Assembly (NCBI GenBank): GCA_963717635.1
Contig: OY970347.1
Location: forward strand, 1,178,001 to 1,242,000
Source of the DNA: JALZKA01 sp963717635
GTDB lineage: Bacteria > Actinomycetota > Thermoleophilia > Solirubrobacterales > 70-9
Length of the DNA: 64,000 nt
Reading direction: 5' to 3'
This document shows positions 24,748 to 34,868 of the stretch, one piece after another. The notes beneath the pieces are model-generated. The model was not told where the DNA came from, made no database searches, and was given only the letters and a program-made list of their open reading frames with translations. Every line of letters starts with the position of its first letter. Position 1 is the first letter of the stretch. A program made the translations under genes and the position numbers.

Positions 24748-26128
24748 GCCCGGGACCGTCGTCCCGGTCGTCGAGCGGTTCATCGACGATTGCGAGACGC
24801 CGGTTTCGGCCTTCCTGAAGCTGCGGGCCGCCTTTCCCGGGCCCTCCTACCTGCTCGAATCGGCCGAGCAGGGCCGTCTCGGCCGCTACTCGTTCCTGGG
24901 GTTCCAGCCGAACCAGACTTTGACGTGGTCGGTTGGCGACGACGGCGAGCCATACGCGCTGGCTGCCGACCTCGTGGCGGGATACGGGGTGGCCACGACC
25001 GACGACATGCCGCCGTTCCCGGGCGGCGCGGTCGGCTTCTTCGGCTACGACCTGGTCCGTACGGTGGAGCCGCTGGGCGAGCCCAACCCGGATCCGCTCG
25101 GGCTGCCCGACATGGCGCTGATGGTCTGCGAGCTGATGCTGGTCTTCGACCACTTCAAGCACGAGGTCAGCGTGATCGCGTTCCCGTTCGACTCGGAGTC
25201 GGACGCGCGAGGCCTGATCGAGCGGGCACGCTCGGCGCTGGGGCAACCCGTGCCGGCAACCGAGGCCGCCGAGCGCCCGCAGGAGGTTCGCTTTGAGTCC
25301 AACCTCTCCGAGGAGGAGTTCAAGGCCAACGTCGCCCGCATCGTCGAATACGTCCACGCCGGCGACGCGTTCCAGGTGGTCCCCTCACAGCGCTTCTCGG
25401 CCCCGGTGCCGGTCGAGGCGTTCTCGATCTACCGCGGCCTGCGGGCGGTCAACCCATCGCCCTACATGTACTTCCTCGACTTCGAGGACTTCCAGATCGC
25501 AGGCGCCTCGCCCGAGCCCCTGGTCAAGGTCACCGGCCGTCACGTTGAGACGAGGCCGATCGCCGGCACCTATCCGCGCGGCGCTGACGAGGAAGAGGAC
25601 CGCCGCCACGCCGAAGCGCTGCTCGCCGACCCGAAGGAGCGCGCCGAGCACGTGATGCTCGTCGACCTGGGGCGCAACGACCTCGGGCGGGTCTCCGAGT
25701 ACGGCTCGGTCAAGGTCGACGAGCTGATGGTTGTCGAGACCTATTCCCACGTCCTCCACATCGTCAGCCGGGTCTCGGGCACCCTGCGCGAGGGCACCTC
25801 CGCGATGGACGTTCTGCGCGCGACGCTTCCGGCCGGGACCCTGTCCGGCGCTCCGAAGGTCCGCGCGATGGAGATCATCGACGAGCTCGAGCCGCACAAG
25901 CGTGGCTCTTACGGGGGCGCGATCGGCTACCTCGGCTTCGACGGCGACCTCGACACCGCGATCCACATCCGCACCGTCGTCGTCAAGGACGGCGTCGCCC
26001 ACGTGCAGGCCGGCGGCGGCACCGTCGCCGATGCGGAGCCGGACTACGAGTACCAGGAGTCGGTCAATAAGGCGAAGGCGGTCTTTCGAGCCGTCGACCT
26101 GGCGGTGAGCCAGCCGGAGTGGCCATGA
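24731..26128 (+). CDS. trpE: Anthranilate synthase component I
   Basis: Chorismate-binding large subunit (465 residues), first step of tryptophan synthesis. An N-terminal TrpE regulatory domain with LLESAEQGRLGRYSFLG (the feedback-site region, LLES in place of the frequent LLESxE) precedes the catalytic part: RPIAGTYPRGADEEEDRRHA, ADPKERAEHVMLVDLGRNDLGR, LPAGTLSGAPKVRAMEIIDE and GSYGGAIGYLGFDGDLDTAI. All active-site motifs are intact. Overlaps hisIE by 17 bases and trpG by 4. Confidence 0.95.
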   Translation: MTVAAEPGTVVPVVERFIDDCETPVSAFLKLRAAFPGPSYLLESAEQGRLGRYSFLGFQPNQTLTWSVGDDGEPYALAADLVAGYGVATTDDMPPFPGGAVGFFGYDLVRTVEPLGEPNPDPLGLPDMALMVCELMLVFDHFKHEVSVIAFPFDSESDARGLIERARSALGQPVPATEAAERPQEVRFESNLSEEEFKANVARIVEYVHAGDAFQVVPSQRFSAPVPVEAFSIYRGLRAVNPSPYMYFLDFEDFQIAGASPEPLVKVTGRHVETRPIAGTYPRGADEEEDRRHAEALLADPKERAEHVMLVDLGRNDLGRVSEYGSVKVDELMVVETYSHVLHIVSRVSGTLREGTSAMDVLRATLPAGTLSGAPKVRAMEIIDELEPHKRGSYGGAIGYLGFDGDLDTAIHIRTVVVKDGVAHVQAGGGTVADAEPDYEYQESVNKAKAVFRAVDLAVSQPEWP

Positions 26129-26694
26129 AAGTCCTTGTCGTCGACAACTACGACTCGTTCACGTACAACCTCGTCCAGTACCTGGGCGAGCTCGGCTCCG
26201 AGGTCGAGGTCGTGCGCAACGACCGCGCCGAAGTAGCGGACCTCCTCGGACGCGGTGCGGAGCGCCTGGTGATCTCGCCGGGACCGTGCACGCCGGCCGA
26301 GGCGGGGATCTCGGTCGAGGCGTCGCGGGCCTTCCCGGAGGCCGGGGTGCCGACGCTCGGCGTATGCCTCGGCCACCAGGCCCTGGTTCAGGCGTTCGGC
26401 GGTCGCGTCGTGCGCGGCGAGCCGGTCCATGGCAAGGACGCCGACGTCGAGCACGACGGCAGCGGCATCTTCAGCGGCCTACCGTCGCCGCTTCGCGCCG
26501 GGCGCTATCACTCGCTGGTCGCCGATCCGGACCTGCCCGACGAGTTCGCGGTTACCGCCAACTCGGGCGACGTGGTGATGGCGGTCCGCCACCGCGAGCT
26601 GCCCGCGACCGGCGTGCAGTTCCACCCCGAGTCGATCCTGACGCCCGACGGCAAGCGGATGCTCGCGAACTTCCTCGACGCCGACGGGGTCTGA
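26125..26694 (+). CDS. trpG: Anthranilate synthase component II (glutamine amidotransferase)
   Basis: Class I amidotransferase of 189 residues delivering ammonia to TrpE. VVDNYDSFTYNLVQYLGELG opens the chain; the catalytic Cys is in LGVCLGHQAL and the His/Glu pair in GVQFHPESIL. ATG 26125 overlaps the trpE stop (ATGA). It may also serve pabAB, as no separate pabA is in the window. Confidence 0.94.
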   Translation: MKVLVVDNYDSFTYNLVQYLGELGSEVEVVRNDRAEVADLLGRGAERLVISPGPCTPAEAGISVEASRAFPEAGVPTLGVCLGHQALVQAFGGRVVRGEPVHGKDADVEHDGSGIFSGLPSPLRAGRYHSLVADPDLPDEFAVTANSGDVVMAVRHRELPATGVQFHPESILTPDGKRMLANFLDADGV

Positions 26695-26697
26695 GGT

Positions 26698-28296
26698 GTG
26701 GCCGGCGGTCCCCGGCTGAGCGACGAGCGGATCCGTTCGGCCGAAGTTATCGCCGCCGTTTCGCTTGCCACAGACCTGAGTCTCGGCTTTGATTTCGAGC
26801 ACAGCCTGCGCAGCACGGTTGCGGCGGCGCGCCTTGCCGAGCGTCTCGGAGTCGAGCCGGAAAAGCGTCCCGCCGTCTACTACGCGTGTCTGCTGCAGCA
26901 GGTGGGCTGCACCGCCGACGTTCATCTGCGGGCTCGGATCCTGGGCGACACCGCGGCTGCCGTCTCGGAGCATCTGATGCCGGTGTGGTTTGGCCAACCC
27001 TGGCAGCTGATCGCGGCCACGGCGCGCTCAATTGCTCCTGACGCGCCCCTGCCCGTGCGGGCCGCCAAGGTCGCCGCTGGGTTGCCGAGGGCGGCCCGGA
27101 CGATGCCCCGCGTCGACGTCGCCTGCCGCGAGGTCGCGCAGATGCTGATCGACCGGCTCGGGCTGCCGGCTTCGATTGGCGAGCTTTTCGCCTGGGTGGA
27201 CGAGCGGTGGGACGGAAAGGGACCGCTCGGCGCGAGGGGGGAGGAGATTCCGCTTGCGATGCGGATCGCTCACGTCGCCCGTGACATCGACGTGCAGCGA
27301 GTGCTCGGTGGGCCGTCGCTCGCAGCGCGGGTGGTCGGCGAGCGAGCCGGCGACGCGCTGGACCCGACGGTCGCCGGAAGTTTCGTGGAGGCGGCCGAGG
27401 ACATCCTGTCGATCGACGACGAGCCTTCGGTGTGGGAGCAGGCCCTCGCCTGCGAACCGGGCGCCGGGTTCACCCTGGAGGGGCCGGCGATCGATCGTGC
27501 GCTGTCGGCGATTGGCGATTTCGCAGACCTCGTCTCGCCGTATCTGGCGGGACATTCCGCTGGCGTCGCGAGGCTCGCTGCAGCGGCCGCGGAAGCGTGC
27601 GGGTTGGAGGAACGCCAGGTCGCGACCGTGCACCGCGCCGCGCTCGTCCACGACATCGGGCGGGTGGCGGTGCCGGTCCCGGTCTGGCAGAAGGAGGGGC
27701 CGCTCACCGCAGGCGAGTGGGAACGGGTCCGGCTTCACCCCTACCACTCCGAGCGCGTCCTCAGCCGATCGCAGTTCCTGGCTGCGCTCGCACCGATCGC
27801 CGGCGCCCACCACGAGCGCCTGGACGGATCGGGCTACCACCGGGGGACGGGCACCTCAGGCCTCGGGCCCGAGCAGCGGATCCTGGCGGCTGCCGACGCC
27901 TACCACGCGATGACCGAAGCGCGACCCCATCGCGATGCTCTCGCGTCCGATCGAGCCGCGGTCGTCCTCGGCGACGAGGCGCGCGCGGGGCGCCTGGATC
28001 CCGATGCGGTCGGCGCCGTGCTTGAGCAGGTCGGGCATCCCGCGCCACGGATCGAACGGCCCGCGGGCCTGACCGACCGCGAGGTCGAGGTCGTGGCACT
28101 GCTGGCCCGGGGCCTCCAGACCAAGCAGGTGGCCGCGAGGCTTGGCATTTCCGCCAAGACCGCCGATCGCCACATCCAGAATGCCTACGGGAAGATCGGG
28201 GTCTCGACGCGCGCTGCGCTGGCCCTGTTCGCGAGCGAGCATGGACTGATGGCGTGGGGAGAATTCCCGATTGGCGGCCGCGAGCTGCGCCTCTAG
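26698..28296 (+). CDS. HD-GYP-like protein with C-terminal LuxR-type HTH
   Basis: A 532-residue three-part protein. The N-terminal half (about 20-210) looks like a degenerate HD domain without an HD pair. The central HD-GYP-like domain has HSAGVARLAA (about 286), HRAALVHDIGRVAVP (about 310-325), RLHPYHSERVL and AHHERLDGSGYHRG, with metal residues present. A LuxR HTH (LTDREVEVVALLARGLQTKQ, then VAARLGISAKTADRHIQNAY, from about 458) ends the chain. Related actinobacterial proteins are annotated HD/LuxR regulators; whether it cleaves c-di-GMP is not known. It sits 3 bases after trpG, probably in the same transcript. Confidence 0.85.
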   Translation: MAGGPRLSDERIRSAEVIAAVSLATDLSLGFDFEHSLRSTVAAARLAERLGVEPEKRPAVYYACLLQQVGCTADVHLRARILGDTAAAVSEHLMPVWFGQPWQLIAATARSIAPDAPLPVRAAKVAAGLPRAARTMPRVDVACREVAQMLIDRLGLPASIGELFAWVDERWDGKGPLGARGEEIPLAMRIAHVARDIDVQRVLGGPSLAARVVGERAGDALDPTVAGSFVEAAEDILSIDDEPSVWEQALACEPGAGFTLEGPAIDRALSAIGDFADLVSPYLAGHSAGVARLAAAAAEACGLEERQVATVHRAALVHDIGRVAVPVPVWQKEGPLTAGEWERVRLHPYHSERVLSRSQFLAALAPIAGAHHERLDGSGYHRGTGTSGLGPEQRILAAADAYHAMTEARPHRDALASDRAAVVLGDEARAGRLDPDAVGAVLEQVGHPAPRIERPAGLTDREVEVVALLARGLQTKQVAARLGISAKTADRHIQNAYGKIGVSTRAALALFASEHGLMAWGEFPIGGRELRL

Positions 28297-28299
28297 CGT
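28294..28299 (+). promoter_or_regulatory. -10 box of the methyltransferase gene, leaderless
   Basis: TAGCGT ends 7 bases before the ATG at 28307 and contains the stop codon of the preceding gene. Confidence 0.4.
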
Positions 28300-28306
28300 T
28301 CGCTGC

Positions 28307-28921
28307 ATGAACTACGAGCTTGCCTACCAGATCGGCCTTCACCCCTGGGAGGACGCGGAGGATCAGCGCGGATTCGTCGACCGGCTCGGCGAGCTTCTCA
28401 ACGCCGAACAGGAGCGCAACGGCAACCCGTACGGGCGGGCGCTTGACATCGGCACCGGCAGTGGCATCTGGGGAATCGAACTGGCCCGGCGCGGCTGGAC
28501 CGTCACCGGCGTCGACCTCGTTGACAAGGCACTCGAGCGGGCGCAGGAGCGGATCCGCGACGCCGGCGTCGAAATGCAGCTCGTGCGGGGAGACGTGACC
28601 ACGCTCACGGCAGCTGCGGTCGGGTCGGGCTTCCGGCTGGTGCTCGACACCGGGACCTTTCATGACTTCGACGAGGCCCAGCGTGCCGGCATGGGCCGCG
28701 GGATCACCGAGCTCGCCGACGACGATGCGACCGTCCTCCTGCTCGGCTGGAAGCCAAAGCGCCGCGGGCCGCTCCCGCGCGGCGTGACTCAGGGCGATGT
28801 TGAGACCGCGTTTCCCGGCTGGGTCGTGGAGGACCTGGGTCCGACTGGCTTTGAGGCGCCGAAACCGATCGAGCTGTTGCTGAAGCCCGAGGAGCGCTGG
28901 TACCGCCTGCGTCGCGGCTAG
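28307..28921 (+). CDS. Class I SAM-dependent methyltransferase
   Basis: A 204-residue protein. The SAM-binding loop is ALDIGTGSGIWGIELARRGW (about 44-63) followed by acidic TVTGVDLVDKALERA (motif II) and LVLDTGTFHDFDEAQRAGMG in place of motif IV. The substrate is not evident. It splits the trp genes (trpG upstream, trpD downstream). Confidence 0.85.
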   Translation: MNYELAYQIGLHPWEDAEDQRGFVDRLGELLNAEQERNGNPYGRALDIGTGSGIWGIELARRGWTVTGVDLVDKALERAQERIRDAGVEMQLVRGDVTTLTAAAVGSGFRLVLDTGTFHDFDEAQRAGMGRGITELADDDATVLLLGWKPKRRGPLPRGVTQGDVETAFPGWVVEDLGPTGFEAPKPIELLLKPEERWYRLRRG

Positions 28922-28936
28922 GCATCCAGGCTCGGG

Positions 28937-28942
28937 CATACT
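28937..28942 (+). promoter_or_regulatory. -10 box of trpD
   Basis: CATACT ends 10 bases before the trpD ATG, as before lepA and rpsA, suggesting trpDC has its own promoter. Confidence 0.4.
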
Positions 28943-28952
28943 CCCCGCCCGA

Positions 28953-29993
28953 ATGCCGAACGAAGTTGTCACCCGCGCGATCGACGCCGTCTGCGACGGC
29001 ACGCACCTCACGGCCGACCACGCGTCAGCGGTGCTCGACGAGATCATGGAAGGCCGCGCCGGTGAGCTGGAGACGGGCGCTTTCCTCGTCGGCCTCCGCG
29101 CCAAGGGCGAGACGGTGGCCGAGCTCACAGGGCTGGCCCGCACGATGCGCCGCCTCGCGGCGTCGGTTGAGGTGGATCGCGACGACCTGGTCGATACCGC
29201 CGGCACCGGCGGCGGGCCCTCGACCTTCAACATCTCGACGGCGGCGGCCCTGGTCGCGACCGGCGCCGGCTGCGCCGTCGCCAAGCACGGCAACCGCTCG
29301 AACACCAGCCGCTCCGGCTCGGCCGACCTGCTCGAGGCGCTCGGGGTCAAGATCGAGCTCGACCCACCCGCCGTTGCCCGCTGCGTCGAGGAGGTCGGCT
29401 TCGGCTTTATGTTCGCCCCCCGCCACCACGCGGCGATGAAGCACGTCGTGCCGGTCCGCAAGGAGCTGGGCGTCCGCACGATCTTCAACTTCCTCGGGCC
29501 GCTGACCAACCCCGCCAGAGCGGAACGCCAGCTTCTCGGCGTCTCCGACCGGGGCTATCAGGAGACGATCGCCGAGGCGCTGCTCGGCCTCGGCTGCAAG
29601 CGGGCGCTGGTCGTCTCCGCCGACGACGGCCTCGACGAGCTCTCGATCGCCGGGCCGACCCGCGTGATCGAGGTCGGCGACGGCGCCACGGAGGAGTGGT
29701 TCGTAACGCCCGCCGACCTCGGGATCACCGAGGCCCCGCTCGAGCTGGTCGCCGGCGGCTCGCCGGAGGAGAACGCCGAGGTCGTGCGTTCGGTCCTCGA
29801 TGGCTCCGAGCAGGGCCCTCCCCGCGACGTCGTCCTGGTGAACGCAGGCGCCGCGATCCTCGCGGCGGGCGGCGCCGACAGCCTGCCGGCCGGAGTCGAC
29901 CGGGCGCGCGAGGCGGTCGACTCGGGTGCGGCTTCCGGAGCGCTGGCGGGGCTCGTCGCGCTGACCGGGCAGCTAGCCTCTGCCGTCGAATGA
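28953..29993 (+). CDS. trpD: Anthranilate phosphoribosyltransferase
   Basis: Second step of tryptophan synthesis (346 residues). DTAGTGGGPSTFNISTAAAL is the PRPP loop, VAKHGNRSNTSRSGSADLLE the conserved active-site segment, and GFGFMFAPRHHAAMKHVVPV the anthranilate channel. Overlaps trpC by ATGA. Confidence 0.96.
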   Translation: MPNEVVTRAIDAVCDGTHLTADHASAVLDEIMEGRAGELETGAFLVGLRAKGETVAELTGLARTMRRLAASVEVDRDDLVDTAGTGGGPSTFNISTAAALVATGAGCAVAKHGNRSNTSRSGSADLLEALGVKIELDPPAVARCVEEVGFGFMFAPRHHAAMKHVVPVRKELGVRTIFNFLGPLTNPARAERQLLGVSDRGYQETIAEALLGLGCKRALVVSADDGLDELSIAGPTRVIEVGDGATEEWFVTPADLGITEAPLELVAGGSPEENAEVVRSVLDGSEQGPPRDVVLVNAGAAILAAGGADSLPAGVDRAREAVDSGAASGALAGLVALTGQLASAVE

Positions 29994-30802
29994 GCAGGCT
30001 CGACGAGTTGGTCGACCGGGCGTGGCAGACCGTCCGGCGCCGCGAGCAAGAGGTGTCCCTGGAGGAGCTGAGCGCCCGCCTCACCACGCGTGGCGACGAT
30101 CGCCCGTTCAAGGAGGCTCTGGTCAGGCCCGGCCTCTCGCTGATCGCGGAGTTCAAGCGACGCTCTCCGAGCGCCGGCGAGATCCGGCCGGGCGCCGAGA
30201 TCGCGGACCTCGTCCCGGCCTACGAGCGTGGCGGCGCAGCCGCGCTGTCGATCCTCACCGAGGACGGCGGCTTCGGCGGCTCGCTGGACGATCTCCGCGC
30301 GGCACGGGCGCTGTCGGAGCTGCCGCTCCTCCGCAAGGACTTCGTGGTCGACAGCTACCAGCTCGTCGAGGCGGCGGTGCACGGCGCCGACGCGGTGCTG
30401 CTGATCGTCGCCGCGCTCGAGCGCGGCGATCTGGCCCGGCTCCGCGACGAGGCGCACTCGTTGGACCTCGACACCGTGGTCGAGGTCCACGGCGAGGAGG
30501 ACCTCGAGGCGGCGCTCGAGCTGGACGTCGACGTGGTCGGGATCAACAACCGCGACCTCCGCGACTTCCATGTGGACGTCGAGACGACGGAGCGGCTGAT
30601 CGTCGACGTGCCGGCCGGCAAGACGGTGGTCGCCGAGTCGGGATACACGACCCGGGAGCAGCTCGAGGAGCTCGACCGGATCGGGGTCGACGCCGTGTTG
30701 ATCGGCGAGGCGCTGATGCGCGCCCCGGATCCTGAGCACGCCGCCCGTGAGCTGATCGGCGACGAACACGGCACCCGCGAGCACGAGATTCCAAGTTCTT
30801 AG
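29990..30802 (+). CDS. trpC: Indole-3-glycerol phosphate synthase
   Basis: TIM-barrel enzyme (270 residues). LIAEFKRRSPSAGEI carries the catalytic Lys of the ExKxxSPS motif, ALSILTEDGGFGGS and LPLLRKDFVVDSYQ the second Lys, VGINNRDLRDFHVD the Asn, and VVAESGYTTREQLEEL the C-terminal Glu/Ser. ATG 29990 overlaps the trpD stop. Confidence 0.95.
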   Translation: MSRLDELVDRAWQTVRRREQEVSLEELSARLTTRGDDRPFKEALVRPGLSLIAEFKRRSPSAGEIRPGAEIADLVPAYERGGAAALSILTEDGGFGGSLDDLRAARALSELPLLRKDFVVDSYQLVEAAVHGADAVLLIVAALERGDLARLRDEAHSLDLDTVVEVHGEEDLEAALELDVDVVGINNRDLRDFHVDVETTERLIVDVPAGKTVVAESGYTTREQLEELDRIGVDAVLIGEALMRAPDPEHAARELIGDEHGTREHEIPSS

Positions 30803-30837
30803 CGACTGTTCAGCTGGGCATTAGGGCGTGTTGAGCA

Positions 30838-30857
30838 CCGGCGCGCATCCTCGCCGG
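30838..30857. promoter_or_regulatory. Inverted repeat around the htrA -10 box
   Basis: CCGGCG (30838-30843) and CGCCGG (30852-30857) form a perfect 6+6 palindrome whose 8-base centre contains CATCCT (30846-30851), a possible -10 ending 7 bases before the htrA ATG. It could be an operator or a translation-blocking hairpin; GC-rich sequence makes chance palindromes common. Confidence 0.35.
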
Positions 30858-30858
30858 C

Positions 30859-32064
30859 ATGCAACGACTGAACAGCTTCGCCCGCGGTCCTTTCGGTTCC
30901 GCCGCCCTCGGCGGCCTGATCGTGGGAGGGCTCTGCTGGATCGCCGTCGCCGCCGGATGGATCGCCTCGCCGGGCGATGAGCCGTCCGCGGCACCCGCCC
31001 TGGCGGCGACGGTCAGCGACCCCGATCGCTCGACCCGCGGGCTGACCGTCAACGAGATCTACGACGGCGCCTCCGCGGGCGTGGCGTTCATCGAAGCGAC
31101 CGGCGGCGACCAGCCGGCTCCCGAGACCCCGTTCGGCGGACCGCCGCCGGCGCCGCCGGCGCCAGAGCGCCGGGCCAGCGGCTCCGGATTCGTGATCGAC
31201 GACGACGGCCACGTCATGACCAACGCCCACGTGATCGACGGGGCCGAGCAGATCGACGTGACGCTGGGTGACGACTCCGACAGCTACGAGGCCGAGCTGG
31301 TCGGACAGGACAACTCGACCGACATCGCCATCCTCAAGGTCGACGCCCCGGCCGATGAGCTCGAGCCGCTCGCGTTCGGAGACTCCTCCGCCCTCGACGT
31401 CGGCGATCCGGTCGTCGCGATCGGCAACCCCTTCGGACTCGACCGCACGGTTACCGCGGGGATCGTCTCGGCACTGCAGCGGCAGATCTCGGCTCCCGAC
31501 GGCTTCACGATCTCGGACGTGATCCAGACCGACGCGCCGATCAACCCCGGCAACTCCGGCGGTCCCCTGCTCGACACGACTGGCGAGGTGGTGGGGGTGA
31601 ACTCTCAGATCGAGTCCAGCACCCAGGGCAACGTCGGCATCGGCTTCGCCGTTCCGATCGACACCGCACGCGAGATCGGTCAGCAGCTGATCGAGAGCGG
31701 CGAGGTTCAGCACGCGTTCCTCGGCATCAGCGGCGCCGACCTCGAACCCGACGTCGCCGATGTCCTCAACCTCGATGCGAACTCGGGCGCCCTCGTCCAG
31801 GACGTGGTCCCGGACTCGCCCGCCGACGACGCGGGAATCGAGTCGGGTGACGCATCGGTCACGGTTGGCGGCCAGGAGGTTCGCGCCGGCGGCGACGTGA
31901 TCGTGGCGGTCGACGGGAAGCCCGTGTCCGGCATGGACGAAGTGATCGCGGCGGTCGACTCGCACAAGCCGGGCGATGAGATCGAGCTCACCCTGGTGCG
32001 CGACGGCGAGGAGCGGACTGAAGCGCTGAAGCTCGCCGAGCGCCCAGCGAACGCGAACGGATAG
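30859..32064 (+). CDS. HtrA/DegP-type serine protease with PDZ domain
   Basis: Membrane-anchored S1C protease of 401 residues for envelope protein quality control. A single N-terminal membrane helix (about 13-34) is followed by a Pro-rich linker, the protease domain and one C-terminal PDZ domain (about 295-390). The triad is His124 (MTNAHVI), Asp155 (STDIAIL) and Ser233 (PGNSGGPLL). It separates trpC from trpF and is not known to act in tryptophan synthesis; it likely has its own promoter. Confidence 0.93.
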   Translation: MQRLNSFARGPFGSAALGGLIVGGLCWIAVAAGWIASPGDEPSAAPALAATVSDPDRSTRGLTVNEIYDGASAGVAFIEATGGDQPAPETPFGGPPPAPPAPERRASGSGFVIDDDGHVMTNAHVIDGAEQIDVTLGDDSDSYEAELVGQDNSTDIAILKVDAPADELEPLAFGDSSALDVGDPVVAIGNPFGLDRTVTAGIVSALQRQISAPDGFTISDVIQTDAPINPGNSGGPLLDTTGEVVGVNSQIESSTQGNVGIGFAVPIDTAREIGQQLIESGEVQHAFLGISGADLEPDVADVLNLDANSGALVQDVVPDSPADDAGIESGDASVTVGGQEVRAGGDVIVAVDGKPVSGMDEVIAAVDSHKPGDEIELTLVRDGEERTEALKLAERPANANG

Positions 32065-32100
32065 GCCCGAGGCAGGTCCAGTTGCCATCCTGTTCGCAGG

Positions 32101-32826
32101 ATGCGGGTCAAGTTCTGTGGAATTACAAGGCTGGACGATGCCGAGCACGCGGCGCGGCTCGGCGCCTGGGCGATCGGGCTGAACCACTGGGAGGGCAGCC
32201 CGCGGCGCTGTGACGACGTGGTCGCGGCCGAGATCGGCGCCGCCCTGCAGCGACGGCTCGAGCTGGTCGGCGTCTTCGTCAACGCGCAGCTGGACGAGAT
32301 CGCTCACGCCGTCGAGAGCGAGCGCCTGACGATGGTCCAGCTCCATGGCGACGAGGGCCTTCAGTTCTGCCGCGAGGTCTCGCGGCGTACCGGCTGCAAG
32401 GTGATCAAGGCGATTCCGGTGCGCAGCGCCGCCGACCTCGACCTCGCCCGCTCGTACAGGACCGATTTCCATCTGCTGGACGCCCACCGCGCCGATACCC
32501 CCGGCGGCACCGGCGAGTCGTTTGACTGGGAGCTGATCCCCCAGCGCCGCTCCCGCGTCCCTCTGATCCTTGCCGGCGGCATCGTGGCGGAGAACGTCGC
32601 CGAGGCGATCGACAAGGCACGCCCGTTCGCGATCGACGTCGCCAGCGGTGTCGAGTCGGCGCCGGGCATCAAGGACCACGAGCTGATGACCGAGTTCATG
32701 ACGCGGGCCGCCGAGGCGGGCGGGCCGCACCGGGCGAAGCCCGTGCAGGAGCCCGAGCACTTCACCGAGTCGCGCGAGCGCGACGAGGAGCGCCGGGCTC
32801 GCGCTCGCGAGGAGGCGGGTGCCTGA
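32101..32826 (+). CDS. trpF: Phosphoribosylanthranilate isomerase
   Basis: TIM-barrel isomerase (241 residues) for the third step of tryptophan synthesis. MRVKFCGITRLDDAEHAARL holds the catalytic Cys, VQLHGDE the second motif, FHLLDAHRADTPGGTGESFDW the catalytic Asp and phosphate loop, and LAGGIVAENVAEAI plus IDVASGVESAPGIKDH the C-terminal phosphate site. A charged C-terminal tail of about 35 residues (EPEHFTESRERDEERRARAR) exceeds the family norm. Its stop overlaps the ATG of a tiny ORF (TGATG). Confidence 0.94.
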   Translation: MRVKFCGITRLDDAEHAARLGAWAIGLNHWEGSPRRCDDVVAAEIGAALQRRLELVGVFVNAQLDEIAHAVESERLTMVQLHGDEGLQFCREVSRRTGCKVIKAIPVRSAADLDLARSYRTDFHLLDAHRADTPGGTGESFDWELIPQRRSRVPLILAGGIVAENVAEAIDKARPFAIDVASGVESAPGIKDHELMTEFMTRAAEAGGPHRAKPVQEPEHFTESRERDEERRARAREEAGA

Positions 32827-32878
32827 TGAGCGACGTAAGGCGCGAAAGCGCGTTTGCCCCCCTGGCAAGGGAGTCGTT

Positions 32879-32882
<4 letters not shown>
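32826..32882 (+). CDS. 18-codon ORF wedged between trpF and trpB
   Basis: ATG 32826 shares one base with the trpF stop and its own TGA (32880-32882) overlaps the trpB GTG by 4 bases. The product would be MSDVRRESAFAPLARESL. At the DNA level it aligns with the murJ and 46159 leader ORFs (same ATGAGCGAC start, GCGAAA core, CCCCCCTGGNAAGGG end) but has one extra base, so its frame differs and WPPW is not encoded in it. AAGGGAG at 32867-32873 also serves as the trpB ribosome binding site. Either a coupling peptide or the mark of a DNA/RNA repeat. Confidence 0.45.
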
Positions 32883-34056
<1,174 letters not shown>

Positions 34057-34057
<1 letters not shown>

Positions 34058-34857
34058 TGGGGGGGATCGACCGGATCGAAGCGGCGTTCGCGAACGCCCG
34101 CTCAGAAGGGCGCGCCGCACTGATGCCCTACCTGATGGGCGGTTTCCCCGACGCCGAGACCGCCGCGGCCGTTGCGAGCGCCTACGCCGACGCGGGCGCC
34201 GATCTGGTCGAGCTCGGGGTGCCGTTCTCCGATCCGCTGGCCGACGGCCCCGTGATCCACGCTGCGGCGACCCGGGCGCTCGCATCCGGCGCGACGCTCG
34301 ACTCCGTCCTCGACGGCGGCGCGGCGGTCGCCGAGCGGGTACCGACGGTCGCGATGGTCTACACCAACATGATCCTGGCGCGCGGTCCGGCGGTTTTTGC
34401 CAAGGCGCTTGCCGACCGTGGCTTCGCGGGGGCGATCGTTCCCGATCTGCCGCCGGAGGAGGCGGATGACCTGAGCGCGGTGCTCGCCGCCGCCGGACTG
34501 GCGCTGATCCCGCTGATCGCGCCGACCACTCCGTCGGCGCGGCGCAAGCGCATCGGTGGGGCGGCGACGGGATTCGCCTACGTCGTGTCGGACACCCGGA
34601 CGACCGGCGAGCGCGATGAGCTGCCCGCGGAGCTCGGCGAGCTCATCGCAGCGACCAAGTCGGACGCGAGCGTTCCGGTCGCCGTCGGCTTCGGGATCGG
34701 AACGCCGGAGCAGGTCGCGGAGGTGGGGGCGATCGCTGACGGCGTGATCGTCGGCTCACGACTGGTCCGCGCGACCGGTGAAGCCAACGGCGCCGAGGCC
34801 GCCGCCGTGGCTGTCTCCGAGTTCATTGCAGCGGCCCGCGCCGCCATCAGCGGATAG
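34057..34857 (+). CDS. trpA: Tryptophan synthase alpha chain
   Basis: TIM-barrel lyase (266 residues) releasing indole. LMPYLMGGFPDAE, VELGVPFSDPLADGPVIHAA (catalytic Glu and Asp) and VPDLPPEEADDL are conserved. Loop 6 reads YVVSDTRTTGERDELP where many enzymes have YxVSxxGVTG, a mild change. GFGIGTPEQVAEVGAIADGV and IVGSRLV form the phosphate site. Confidence 0.95.
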
Positions 34858-34860
34858 GCT
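34855..34860 (+). promoter_or_regulatory. -10 box of the 53-residue membrane protein gene
   Basis: TAGGCT, including the trpA stop, ends 8 bases before the ATG at 34869. The same hexamer precedes tsaB and the lipoprotein at 62888. Confidence 0.4.
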
Positions 34861-34868
34861 CCCGGCCG

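Noticed and set aside
24731..24760. Classical trp attenuator before trpE
   Set aside because: trpE overlaps hisIE by 17 bases, leaving no leader; no run of Trp codons is seen.
30799..32868. 689-codon minus-strand ORF
   Set aside because: Antisense to the HtrA protease and trpF genes, both with intact catalytic motifs.
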